Below, piece by piece: positions 42,315 through 51,756 of a stretch of 64,000 bases of DNA. The translations under genes were made by a program, and so were the position numbers. Source of the stretch: Peronospora farinosa (taxonomy: Eukaryota > Oomycota > Peronosporomycetes > Peronosporales > Peronosporaceae); NCBI GenBank assembly GCA_947646735.1, contig CANTFK010000993.1:124001-188000 (forward strand). The letters are read 5' to 3'. The first letter of the stretch is position 1. The number at the start of each line of letters is the position of its first letter. The notes beneath the pieces were generated by a model, which saw only the letters and a program-made list of their open reading frames with translations, did no database searches and was not told the origin of the DNA.

Positions 42315-43058
42315 ATGACTGCAACGTCAAGAACGATATGTCCTGTCGACTGGGAGCATCCGCATCAGTTTCAAAAACTTCAGAAGCTTTCACCATATAG
42401 TGCCATAGTTGTGGCGGCCAGGACTACCGAGAATTTGGGGCTACCTACGGTCCAGCGGGTGCAAGGATTAGAGCAAAGTCTACAGCTGGATCTGGAAGCG
42501 CATCGCCGCTGGAACTCGAGTCTGTCGTTGGGATTTGTTCATAGCGTTGGCCACGTTGATATTAACGAGGCACGCACTGGCAAGGACGATGAGGTGTACT
42601 ATACGCTAGAAGTCTATCTGAGTCTGCCCACTTCGCGACTGCCCACGAGTCCTTGCGACCCGGTAGATGCAATGTCTCCGCAGCATCATGCTATTCGCCC
42701 GACATTCAAAGTGGAGCGATGCTTTGCTGAGTTTGAAGAGCTGCGTGAAAACGTGCTGAAGTTTGTGAGCAGGATACCACAGTGCACGTGTCAATATTGC
42801 AAGGACTTTCTTCTTTACATTCGTTTCAAGTACAGTCAGCCGCGCGGCATTACTAAGCTCACAACTGGGACCAAAAAGCGCAAGCAAGTCCTTCAGACAT
42901 TTATCAACGATTTTGTCCTCATGGGTCAGCGTCGTGCACCGACACTAGGCAAGCGCAAATGCGAAGCACAGAAGCGATTGCCTGCCATGCTAGAAACATT
43001 CTTGCTCAACAATGCAACAGACTACCAAACACTTGCAGTGGGACCAGCAAGTGCGTAG
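42315..43058 (+). CDS. PX-like protein with Cys-x2-Cys insert (family copy 2)
   Basis: A 247-residue protein. PX core: VYYTLEVYLSLP strand, basic motif VERCFAEFEELR (Cys replaces the usual second Arg), then CTCQYCKDFLLYIRF, a K-K-R-K-Q-V-L-Q-T-F-I-N-D-F helix, a third Cys in KCEAQKRLPAML and a final ETFLL helix. The N-terminal 75 residues are unrecognised. Its stop lies 22 bp from the stop of the CDIN1 gene on the other strand, so the 3' ends probably overlap as transcripts. Confidence 0.75.
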   Translation: MTATSRTICPVDWEHPHQFQKLQKLSPYSAIVVAARTTENLGLPTVQRVQGLEQSLQLDLEAHRRWNSSLSLGFVHSVGHVDINEARTGKDDEVYYTLEVYLSLPTSRLPTSPCDPVDAMSPQHHAIRPTFKVERCFAEFEELRENVLKFVSRIPQCTCQYCKDFLLYIRFKYSQPRGITKLTTGTKKRKQVLQTFINDFVLMGQRRAPTLGKRKCEAQKRLPAMLETFLLNNATDYQTLAVGPASA

Positions 43059-43080
43059 CTTGTTATCTACTCATTGGTAC

Positions 43081-44148
43081 CTACAACTCGCAAGTGGTAA
43101 TGGGGTTCCAGTCGCCATCGAAGTCCGTGTGTACTTTTGCCGGTTGCAGCTTGACTTCAGCACCCTCTTTCAACTTCATGACAGATGCACGAGGGTCAAA
43201 AGCTCCTGGAAGCAAGATATTTGGTGGAAACGAATCAGTGATAAAGATGTCACTTCTAGAATCAAGCTGCGCAACGTGACCGAACCAGTAAATCACCATT
43301 CCGGGCCCGTAGCGGTTTACATATCCTTGCAGCTACAGCAACACAAATATTAATGTCAAGTAATAAGACAATCAAGTACCTCGTACCTGACTTGCGTTCT
43401 CCGTTTCATGCGTATGTCGATCTCCAAACATAGCTTTGCTATCGATCCAATTGACAACATGAAGCTGACCATGTTTTGAATCCTTCACACCAATAGGTAC
43501 TAATAGCCTCACATCAGGCGTCTTGGATAATCCTTTTTCACGCAGCATATCCTCGCTCTCAAACACCAACTGCCGGTTACGCAACGTCTCTAGTAGCAAG
43601 TACTCGTATTCGACGCCCATATTGTGCCGAGTACGGTCCGCCAATGGTGAGCAATAGACGTCCTTCTCAATGCATTCTCGTATCTGCAATACCAAACCGC
43701 AAATTTAAGCTACTACACTCTACATTTCTATCACCAATAGGTTCAACTACTTTACCTCTTGTATCACTCTTGTGTATTCCTCATTTGACAGACCTCTACG
43801 GTTTAGCAGAGAGTCCCTTTGACTCTCATCGTCTGTCATGGCGTCTTTGAAAACATTGGAAATGGTTGTTTTACTCCATCCGTACTTATGCTCTAGCACT
43901 AGTCGTACCATCATGCATGGGGAAAAGTTTACAGACGTGGCAATCTCACACATCGATTCACCAGTGTCAAAACGAGCCACATACATTTTCAAGCTTTTAT
44001 TCTGACGATGTAGACGCAATGTTGAGCGAAACTTGCGGTGTTGTAATTGACGCTTAATCACTGAAAAGGTCTCATTTGTCACAGTGAGCTGTAACGTAGA
44101 GGAAAACGTGTCTAACGAGCAGATCAGTCGATATTCTTCCTCGTCCAT
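43081..44148 (-). CDS. CDIN1: CDIN1 (C15orf41)-type PD-(D/E)xK nuclease, three exons
   Basis: Exons 43756-44148, 43387-43683 and 43081-43332, introns of 72 and 54 nt (GTAAAG...GCAG and GTACGA...GTAG), all phase 0, giving 313 residues. The C-terminal half matches the CDAN1-interacting nuclease: EYLLLETLRNRQLVF, E-x-x-L-R-E-K-G, KTPDVRLLVPIGV, VVNWIDSKAMFGD and YVNRYGPGMVIYWFGH. The PD...(D/S)xK residues of the PD-(D/E)xK nuclease fold are visible in TPD and DSK. In animals this protein partners codanin-1; its role in oomycetes is unknown. It is sandwiched between two PX-like genes. Confidence 0.9.
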
Positions 44149-44262
44149 TTTTCGGATGTGTATACACGTACTGATAAAAAGTGTATAGCGATATTGTGTA
44201 TACAGCCTTTTCGAATAAATTATTGGTGTTTAAGAGGTATCAACTATCAGAGACTAGCGTAA

Positions 44263-44904
44263 TCAATCCCGGAGGAACGACTCAAGCAGAATGGGCACAT
44301 GCCGATTGGCCTCGCATCGATGCATCGTGTTCTTCAATGGATTCTGCGCGAGTTCGACAAAGTCAGTCATGAAATCTCGTAAAATGTCTTTACGTTTCTC
44401 CACGTTCTGGCCGAATGACGTGAGCATTCGTGGCTGACGTAATTTAAACCGGATGTAGTGGCAGAAATCGTAGCAATACTTGCACGCATACTGCGCATCA
44501 TGACACGTCCAAAGCTTGATCTGGTGTCGTAGCTTCGTAAAATCCGAGTAGCGTCGTTCTACGCGAAAGTCGGGTTTGCACGGTTCACTAGTGCTCGATA
44601 GACGGGAGGCAGCCATGCGTGGGTTGTTAACGTTCGTAGGCAACCGTGAACCATAGTGGAATTGGTACACATCCAGTACATAGTAGGTCACGCCATCGCG
44701 CACGACAGTCTCATTGATCTCTAAACGATCGATATTGTTCAAAAATGACAGCGAAAATGACGCCGATGACCAACGCAATGGCTCCATGGGCACGGGCGTA
44801 AGAGGCGGAGCCTTATGGTTCTGTATCATTTCGTGTTGCGACCTCTTGAGCGCCAGGTGAGGAATCAAGCTCAACTGCTTTGGCTCGTGATCGTTTACTG
44901 GCAT
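44263..44904 (-). CDS. PX-like protein with Cys-x2-Cys insert (family copy 3)
   Basis: A 213-residue protein from ATG 44904; the open frame upstream begins with TTG only. PX core: VTYYVLDVYQF strand, canonical basic motif VERRYSDFTKLR, CKYCYDFCHYIRFKLRQPR, an EKRKDILRDFMTDF helix, a Cys in RCEANRHVPILL and a final ESFLRD. It lies head to head with nothing, 115 bp from the CDIN1 start on the same strand. Confidence 0.78.
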   Translation of the reverse strand: MPVNDHEPKQLSLIPHLALKRSQHEMIQNHKAPPLTPVPMEPLRWSSASFSLSFLNNIDRLEINETVVRDGVTYYVLDVYQFHYGSRLPTNVNNPRMAASRLSSTSEPCKPDFRVERRYSDFTKLRHQIKLWTCHDAQYACKYCYDFCHYIRFKLRQPRMLTSFGQNVEKRKDILRDFMTDFVELAQNPLKNTMHRCEANRHVPILLESFLRD

Positions 44905-46045
44905 CTTGGCAAAGTATTGGGCGAAGTTATGGAGCAATGGGCTTATTCAATAGACGGTAAATTGGAAAATGTAATTGCTTGTCGTGCGTAAAGCTTCACT
45001 TTGGCGTGTTCTGTCGTCCTGTCTGATATGGCTTTTTATCCAATAAAAAGACTGGAATAATTTAAAAATGTTGATTGAAAAATGAAGGTTGTCGTAATAC
45101 TGCGGCTAGGGTATAGTGTGCTAATCAGGTCTTTTTTATCGCGCCTTCCCCAATGCGGCACACTGCGTATACCATGTCCTCCCACATAAAGATATTTGCG
45201 ACTATAGTTGGAAAAGCCTGAGTGGCGGCACACATAGATATCAGTCTCAATTATACTTCCAAGAAGGATGTAGACGACGAATAGGGGCAAGTTATATTTC
45301 GTTGACTGTGTGCTGTCGCCAGCTAATTACTAGGTTGCTACCGTGGCAGCATGGCAGGTAGCCGGAGTACTTACCGTATGCATCAAAATTCGTTACAGGC
45401 TGTCGAAGTCCGACTCGAAAATGTATGGCTCACACAGGAGATGAACCATTAGTCGGCTGTCGACAACAGTAAAGTCAACGAGGCAAGGGGCGCCATCAAC
45501 TTGAAGACGTAATCCGATCTAATCGGTGTCTTTGTGAAACAATCCGCTTGCTCCTTTTTTGGGGGCGTAATCCAAGTGGCTGTGCTCAAACCAACCTAAA
45601 TGTCGCAACATGGCAATAATCGTTGCGCTTTGTTACGCTGTAAACAAGTATAGCACGTTCCAAAGGAGCAACTGTCACGCCTAGCTATAAAATCTTCTCT
45701 TTCGATTGTCTCTTTAACTCCTTATGTTTGTGCGGATCGCAGCAGAATGTCAACCTCTGCAGTACTCTCCCGCCAAGCTCTGCGGAAGAGACTAAAGCTG
45801 ATGGTTATGGACAGTCAGTCCCTTTGACTGACGTAAGAGATAAGAAACTTACTGCATTAAAACGGGAATTGCTTGCAAGTGCTGTTGGACTCGGCGCCAT
45901 ACAAAAAAATCTGTTCTGTGCAATTGCAGGCTGCTAGATCTCGTCTACTTGTCACAAGAGACTACGGGACATGATCTAGCTCGTTTGTAAATGCGACATG
46001 TAACGATAGGTAGGAAAAGCTTCTCCGTACTACCAATCATCACCT
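44905..46045. other. intergenic, no supported gene
   Basis: No ORF here has both an ATG and recognisable content. The 45728-45937 stretch starts with TTG. Promoters of copy 3 (minus) and copy 4 (plus) must lie within it. Confidence 0.45.
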
Positions 46046-46140
46046 CTACCATGTTGATGGCATGGAAGAGGTGATGGTAGCACCCCATGTTTATGGCATG
46101 GTAAAAAAAAGGTGATGGTAGTATCTCATGTTTATGGCAT
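46046..46140. repeat. imperfect tandem repeat, about 40-bp unit
   Basis: The elements 'catgtt(g/t)atggcatg' and 'aggtgatggtag' alternate at about 40-nt spacing, with two full units and a partial third. The third partial unit supplies the first ATG of PX-like copy 4, so repeat number could change the N-terminus or leader of that gene. Confidence 0.7.
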
Positions 46141-46880
46141 ATGCAGATTGGTCACTTCCACATCCCTTTCTATTGTTTATGTCGTCCACAACGAGCTCAG
46201 CAACCATATCGATCTCTTCACAGGTCTTGACACCGTCCCAAACTGCTACTATGGTCCTTGATGCCGCCTCATTGACGTTGTCACCAAAACTTCGCGGCCG
46301 TAGCGGCTCCTTTGTCCCTCTGCAGCGCTTCGAGTGCATTCGAGTGGCCAAGAAAATCCGACGCAACGGTCATCGCTTTTACGTCGCCGCTGTCTTTCTC
46401 CAGCGCAACTCGGCACGCTGTCGGCTGTCCGAGAGCGTGTACAAGGCCTCACCGGCTTCCAAGCTGTCACCTCAGGCTATGTGCAATTTCATGATGACCG
46501 AACGTGAGCCAGACTTTGTAGTGGAGCGCCGGTTCTCGGAATTTCGCAAGCTGCGCAAGGATGTAGTGGCGCTATTAAGATTCAATGGAACACACGTTAA
46601 GGTGTGCACTGATTGCCAAGACCTACTGCGTGCAATGGTTCGTCCAAAACATAGGAATTGGACGTTGAAGCGGATGTTTGGCAATAAGGAACAGCGGTTT
46701 GCATTGCTCACGACGTTTGTGAACGATCTGCTGACGCTTACGATCAGTGTTGGTGAGCACACGACTAGTAGCAGCGTGACGGAAGGAATGGAGAAGGACT
46801 GTAGTATACGAGAACAAGTTGCAGAGATGTTGCAGGAATTTTTCAAACCTAGTTACCAGCCATCGCTTGGCATCATCTAA
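46128..46880 (+). CDS. PX-like protein with Cys-x2-Cys insert (family copy 4)
   Basis: A 250-residue protein from the first ATG; a later ATG at 46251 (MVLDAASL) may be the true start because the residues before it come partly from a tandem repeat. PX core: HRFYVAAVFL strand, canonical VERRFSEFRKLR, VCTDCQDLL pair, an E-Q-R-F-A-L-L-T-T-F-V-N-D helix, a Cys in DCSIREQVAEML and a final QEFFK helix. It is more divergent than copies 2, 3, 8 and 9. Confidence 0.72.
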   Translation: MFMAYADWSLPHPFLLFMSSTTSSATISISSQVLTPSQTATMVLDAASLTLSPKLRGRSGSFVPLQRFECIRVAKKIRRNGHRFYVAAVFLQRNSARCRLSESVYKASPASKLSPQAMCNFMMTEREPDFVVERRFSEFRKLRKDVVALLRFNGTHVKVCTDCQDLLRAMVRPKHRNWTLKRMFGNKEQRFALLTTFVNDLLTLTISVGEHTTSSSVTEGMEKDCSIREQVAEMLQEFFKPSYQPSLGII

Positions 46881-47500
46881 GAGGGAGGTAGCGCTAAGTA
46901 AACATTACGAAAAGAATATTTTCGTGCGCACAAGTGGATCACCAATTTCGATGACAGGTCCTGCCACAAGAAGTGGGTGCTTGTTCATAGGATGCATGGG
47001 CACGAGTTTCTGCTGCGTGCGTTGCCAAAAATGAGCGACGAATGCTACGAGTACAAATCAACCTCGATTGCAACGTTGAAGGGGAAATTGTACGGCATCT
47101 GCGACATATGAGCCACACTTGTCGAGCGTCAGCAGATGAGTTGCGGACGATGCGCTTGAGCATATCGCTGAGAATTTTGGTTGATTAGTTCCTTCTCGTC
47201 GGCCAGCCATCGCAGGCTTCCGAGTCTGTGCTGCTCAGTCGTAAAGATCCATCAGGTCGGCGCAGAGCTCGCAGTGAACGTTGTTATGAGTCGTCACGGG
47301 TCGCGCCGTAGTGATATATGAGCTCACTTATGGTTTTGCTGCTCGCACCGCTAACTTAAGCAGTCTACCGCTGTCGGCCCCTGGATTTACGCTTGCGAGC
47401 TCGCGGTATTAACGAAAACCGGAAGACTGTCATTGTGCAGCGAGCCTTGCTGCCCTGTCAATAAAACTTGGCATACGGCCGTTTAGAATGGTTTTGAGCT
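46881..47500. other. intergenic, no supported gene
   Basis: No gene is supported between PX-like copy 4 and the left arm of the inverted duplication. Confidence 0.45.
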
Positions 47501-47908
47501 CCAGAGCTTGTCGCTGCGCCGACTTGCACGCGGGCTCATGTGAATACGGGGTTAAAGCTTGCACGGCTGAACATCTCGGCAGCATTTTGTAATGTACACT
47601 TGATAGTTGGACGGCTGCCACCGCTCGGTCGACTTGAGACCGTGAAGAGTGCCTGGTGCAGGAATGATATTAACTTGGCCAAGCATTCTACATGTACCGA
47701 CCACAAAGGCTTTAGCGTACATGCACGCACATGAAAGTTTGTGATATAAAGAGCGTACATCTGACCACCACCAAGCAGTCGCTGGCAACGTGTACGTATA
47801 TACACGCTGATTTATTGCAATGAACACGAGCGGACTCCACCGCAGAGGATGTGAGACAGGATATGGTCGACGTGCCATGGAATGGGGCGTCTAGGCGGCA
47901 TAGCTTGT

Positions 47909-48454
47909 TCAGGTGAAGAGAAACGCGTGCACGGCTTGTGGGATTAAAGTCTGCCCGGAGCAGCAGCCTCGTGTGTTGATACAGACTTGACGAATGATAA
48001 CTCTCAAGAGATCTACCATAAACCTCATCACCGTGCGCTTCAGCCGCTTACCGCCGAGCAGGCCAACTATAAATCCGTCAGGGTTTGCTCCGAATACGAT
48101 CAATTCCAGGAGTTTCGAGCAAAGTTCGCAATGTTCACCGCGATGAGCCTCGTGCACGATGTCGTAAACTTTGTCACGAAGTTGAACAAATTCCAGCAGC
48201 GTCCTTTCAATCCTCATGGTTGGTCTCCGTATTGGACGACCATTTTCAATCGATTCACTATTTGGATCTGACCGCGCAGGAAACACCTCGATGACGAACA
48301 TATCGTTCTTGTTTGCACAACGGACTCGAACAGCATCAATTTTCTTCAGCTCTAGCAGTGCACTTCGCCAAGCCGATACGGCTGAAGGTGCAACCATAAC
48401 AGGCACCAACAACTGAAGCTTTGAGTTTACATTGTCGGACACTAGTGACAACAT
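47909..48454 (-). CDS. PX-like protein with Cys-x2-Cys insert (family copy 5, left arm)
   Basis: A 181-residue protein from ATG 48454; the codon corresponding to the copy-7 start is GTG here. PX-like core: MFVIEVFPAR strand, IERTLLEFVQLR (the second Arg and the Tyr/Phe of the basic motif are lost), HCELCSKLLELI pair, a K-R-L-K-R-T-V-M-R-F-M-V-D helix, CINTRGCCSGQTLIP and a final VHAFLFT. It differs from copy 7 by only about five residues over the shared length, all conservative to family motifs, so both are intact. Confidence 0.72.
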   Translation of the reverse strand: MLSLVSDNVNSKLQLLVPVMVAPSAVSAWRSALLELKKIDAVRVRCANKNDMFVIEVFPARSDPNSESIENGRPIRRPTMRIERTLLEFVQLRDKVYDIVHEAHRGEHCELCSKLLELIVFGANPDGFIVGLLGGKRLKRTVMRFMVDLLRVIIRQVCINTRGCCSGQTLIPQAVHAFLFT

Positions 48455-48702
48455 GATTGCTTTTGTGTTGCAGACCACCTATTGGATTGTGTGCTTCCCG
48501 GCAAAGCTGAGAGTAAAGATGCAGCAAGCTCGAAAGACCAGTCGAAGACCAGTCGAAAGACCAGCGTAAATGCCGAAGACTTCGAAGCAATTCATTGAAT
48601 CTTGTTGATTAGATTTGCGGCTGCTATTCTAGTGTGCGGTAACTAGATACAGTTAGCACGGTGATGGACATGGTGTCGTGTACAACCAAAACTAAAGTAA
48701 TA

Positions 48703-48754
48703 ATGGTGACTGCCTCTGTTCAGCCTCAAGTCGTTGTCCCGAGGCAGTCACCAT
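48703..48754. repeat. perfect 14-bp inverted repeat, 24-nt loop
   Basis: ATGGTGACTGCCTC (48703-48716) pairs with GAGGCAGTCACCAT (48741-48754), upstream of PX-like copy 5. The right arm of the large duplication has the same hairpin near 52456-52506 with one mismatch. It may be a small foldback element inherited by both arms. Confidence 0.85.
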
Positions 48755-49706
48755 GAAACAGCTATACACTGTATCACTTTCCTTTAGTAACTATCACGCT
48801 CTTACGGACACGACGCGGTACCTGTGCGATAGATATTGAATCTGCAAGCTCTTTTTCTTGTTGCAGACAAAATTCCAGCAACAACCATCTTTGCCGACAG
48901 CGACCCGTCGACCACGCTCCTGAATTGTTGTTTCGCCATGGGCTCTTCCAACTTGACAAAATGCTACTAGTTTGCGTCATGAGTTGCGACCCATGCAAAC
49001 ACTTACGTGTTAGATTCGCCCGAGTGATCACCACCTGCAATGCTTCTCCGCGCAACTTGGCGACAGTAGGATAACTGCCTTTATCTTTTGCTTTTTGCAG
49101 CCTTGAGATGCTGTGAGGGATGCTTGGAAAATGACTGATGTACGCTCAGCAATTAGCTGACATGCCACAACCAAAGACCAACCTGGACAGGACCGAGTGT
49201 ACCTATCGCATGATGCAAGAAATATGAGCTGATAATCCTTTTGGCGCATTGTGCTATAGTAGATTCTTTGCTTTTATAGTCGTCGTTTGACACTCGCTTC
49301 TTCATGATCTTGACACTTTCTCCATTTTATTGAAACATGCTACACGACTGCTACAAATCTGCTAATAGGTCACTTTCCAAATTAGGCTTTAGAGCAACAA
49401 CGGCCAAGCGACGAGGCCTCCAAGAGTCGGCATACCGGTCTCTTACCTGGGCAAACCATCTTTGAACGTAATTTCGGTCGTCCGATTCCGAAACCAGTGC
49501 TGCATGTCAGGGATTAGTCTGACTGGCCCATCTAAGACAGCAGATGTGGTACACTGAGGCGCCACGTGCCCCCTGCATGTGTTAAAGTTTGGTTGGTCAA
49601 ACGGTCATACGTGCTCTTTTAGGGTGTTCTCGTAAAGGCCGTCCGGTTGAGCCAGCAGAGTGAGCTACATAGTCATGGCAGAAGATCAGGGGATCTGGGC
49701 ATGCCC

Positions 49707-50318
49707 TCAACTATCTGACGCTCGAGGCAAAAGAAATTGGCGCATTAGTTGATGACTTTGAACTTGACCGGAGCACCATGGCGTACCCTCACTACATTCA
49801 GAATGTATCAGAATGCCCAAGACGACATCCATAAACTCCTGCAGCGAGCGTTTTAATTTGTCGCGCCCAGCCAAGATACGAAGCGTGCTGCTTCCGAATT
49901 GTTTGTCCCTCATGTTGAGGTAACGAATTATCTCCTTGCAATATTCGCAGGAAACATACCTGTGTGCCAAGCGCGACGAGTGGCAGAGTGCTCGACGGAG
50001 ATTCTTAAAGTCTGCAAGCGTCCTGTCGACCTGGTAGGCTGGTTTGCGAGTATCTTTGTCGCTGTCATGATTGAATTTCGAGCACGTATCATGAAATCGA
50101 GTCGATCTGATAGTCGAAGCGGTAGTGAACACTTCAATTGTGAAAAACGTTGTGCTTTGACGACGAGGTGTGCTACTAGATACGAGCACGCTTTCAACTT
50201 GGTGGCGTTTAAATGGGCAAATTCGGATGGAGGAATTTGATGCCGTTGTTGCGGCAACAGTGGGAAGAAAGAAGAAACTGCTGTCTCGTGAATTTGATGC
50301 TTGTTGTGGCATCTGCAT
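49707..50318 (-). CDS. PX-like protein with Cys-x2-Cys insert (family copy 6)
   Basis: A 203-residue protein from ATG 50318, lying in the spacer of the inverted duplication. PX-like core: TTFFTIEVFTTA strand, VDRTLADFKNLR (basic motif reduced as in copies 5 and 7), SCEYCKEIIRYL pair, a D-K-L-K-R-S-L-Q-E-F-M-D helix, WCSGQVQSHQLM and a final RQFLLP. It is nearest to copies 5 and 7 in its C-terminal CSGQ motif but clearly older. Confidence 0.72.
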   Translation of the reverse strand: MQMPQQASNSRDSSFFFLPTVAATTASNSSIRICPFKRHQVESVLVSSSTPRRQSTTFFTIEVFTTASTIRSTRFHDTCSKFNHDSDKDTRKPAYQVDRTLADFKNLRRALCHSSRLAHRYVSCEYCKEIIRYLNMRDKQFGSSTLRILAGRDKLKRSLQEFMDVVLGILIHSECSEGTPWCSGQVQSHQLMRQFLLPRASDS

Positions 50319-51756
50319 GACCAAGACGTTGTCAGTTGGACGTGGTCAATTTTGAAATGAGGCTATGACACAGAAGAAGGCAGATGCGCAAGCGAAACAT
50401 AAGAGTCATGTACTATGAGTACATTTCATCGAGAAGATTCGTCTCGAGATGATACTCCGATAACCGTTCTAGATCAAGGCTCAGGTGGCTGTCCCTGGCT
50501 CTCTAGTAGCTTTTTTCTCGTGCTTTACCTTGCAAAATTCTTCGCATTAACCTTCTCGTTTGAACGGTTATGATACCACTAGTGCCTAGTAATCTTCACG
50601 ATCAGATGAGTATGGTGGGACCTTGACCTATTTGTGACTTCAAGCTTGCTAGCTCATGACATCCTACTTTGGCGCTCTTGTAGGGTGTGTCTCAAACAAG
50701 TTTTCTTCTTGGCCCAACGCCAAATGCTGTCAGAGGCACTGCATCGAATGTCAGAAGAAGTAGAAGCAGCTCTGTCGAACAGAGATGTAGCGACAAATAC
50801 ACTATTGGATCCAACATTCAAATACCCAAGCCTGATCGAGTAACCGTTGTGTTAGCAATATTAGTGCAGCATGCTTGATGATTCGACTTTGATCAGGCGT
50901 GGCGCAGTTGATTCCACATCGTGCGCAAACTGCTCCGTCTCCTTGTTGAAGTGCATCCTTCAGTGTTATTATACCGCTGCATTGTTCACTTAGCGCGCTC
51001 ATACTGTTGTTTTCGACGACTAGTATAAGCTTGGCTAATCGGGCAAAGTACCAAATGCAATGATAAAGCTAAGCTAAACATCTGTGCACGTCAACAAGCT
51101 GCAAAATGTCTTCATTTGCTTCTTGTAAATGCAGCAAAAGAAGGACTTACGAGTTCACAACTAAAGAAAAGGCCGTACCGTTTGTTACCAGCTAGTTCGA
51201 AGGCTGCGAGACGAATAGCAAGTGTTTGCTTGCAGAGAATCGCTTTAAAACGCATCCTATTCGAACATTAGTCGGAGAAGGTGAAGCTCATTCGTAGATC
51301 CATTCAAGTCTTGCGCATAAGTAAACATCCGCTTGTGTTTGCTATTTGTAAATTGAAAGCCGTCCACGGATCTACGCTATACGAGTACCGAGGTGATTCC
51401 GCATTGAGAAAAGCGGACGCTAGGCATAGCTTTTAACGAGATCTGTCTGGGAGGCAATAAATGAAGCAGAGCTTCGACATGATCAGCGGGTAATACACGC
51501 TTCGAGCAAGCAAAACGAAGTTGTTTCTTGTAGAAGTGTGCGTCTACTACCACCTAAATAAAATATATGAACAAAGCACTTTCAGTGGTCTGCGTCGTGA
51601 CACGCAATGCTTCACTTTAGCCTCTCCCACCTCACTCTGCAGTATTATTTCCTACAGCAAAAAAGTAGCTCTTCGCTTCAGTGCAGATGGTAAAGAAGCA
51701 TTACGGAATGTGGCCATAGGCATGATGTTTCGACTTAATGAGCGACTTCCCGCTCA
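50319..51756. other. spacer of the inverted duplication, no intact gene
   Basis: An open stretch at 50634-50843 ends in ATNTLLDPTFKYPSL, similar to the LLDPRFK block of hAT transposases; the rest of such a protein is not visible, so this is at best a relic. A longer open frame (51521-51859) runs into the right arm and ends in the tail shared by both arms. Confidence 0.3.

Larger units (their letters stand above)
47501..49450. repeat. left arm of a 1.95-kb inverted duplication
   Basis: The reverse complement of this arm matches 51757-53706 across its whole length. The outer edge is sharp: ccagagcttg at 47501 pairs with caagctctgg ending at 53706. At the inner edge similarity fades around 49450/51757. 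The arm carries PX-like copy 5, non-coding DNA and a short C-terminal ORF tail. The two arms differ by scattered substitutions and small indels, so they are true duplicates rather than one sequence assembled twice. Confidence 0.9.

Noticed and set aside
47536..47878. Overlapping minus-strand ORFs at the outer edge of the left arm
   Set aside because: The matching right arm breaks these frames with indels, which indicates non-coding sequence downstream of the PX gene.
48774..49055. 94-codon minus-strand ORF upstream of PX copy 5
   Set aside because: It lacks an ATG, and the equivalent frame in the right arm has a stop codon (TGA for CGA) midway, so it is not maintained as a gene.
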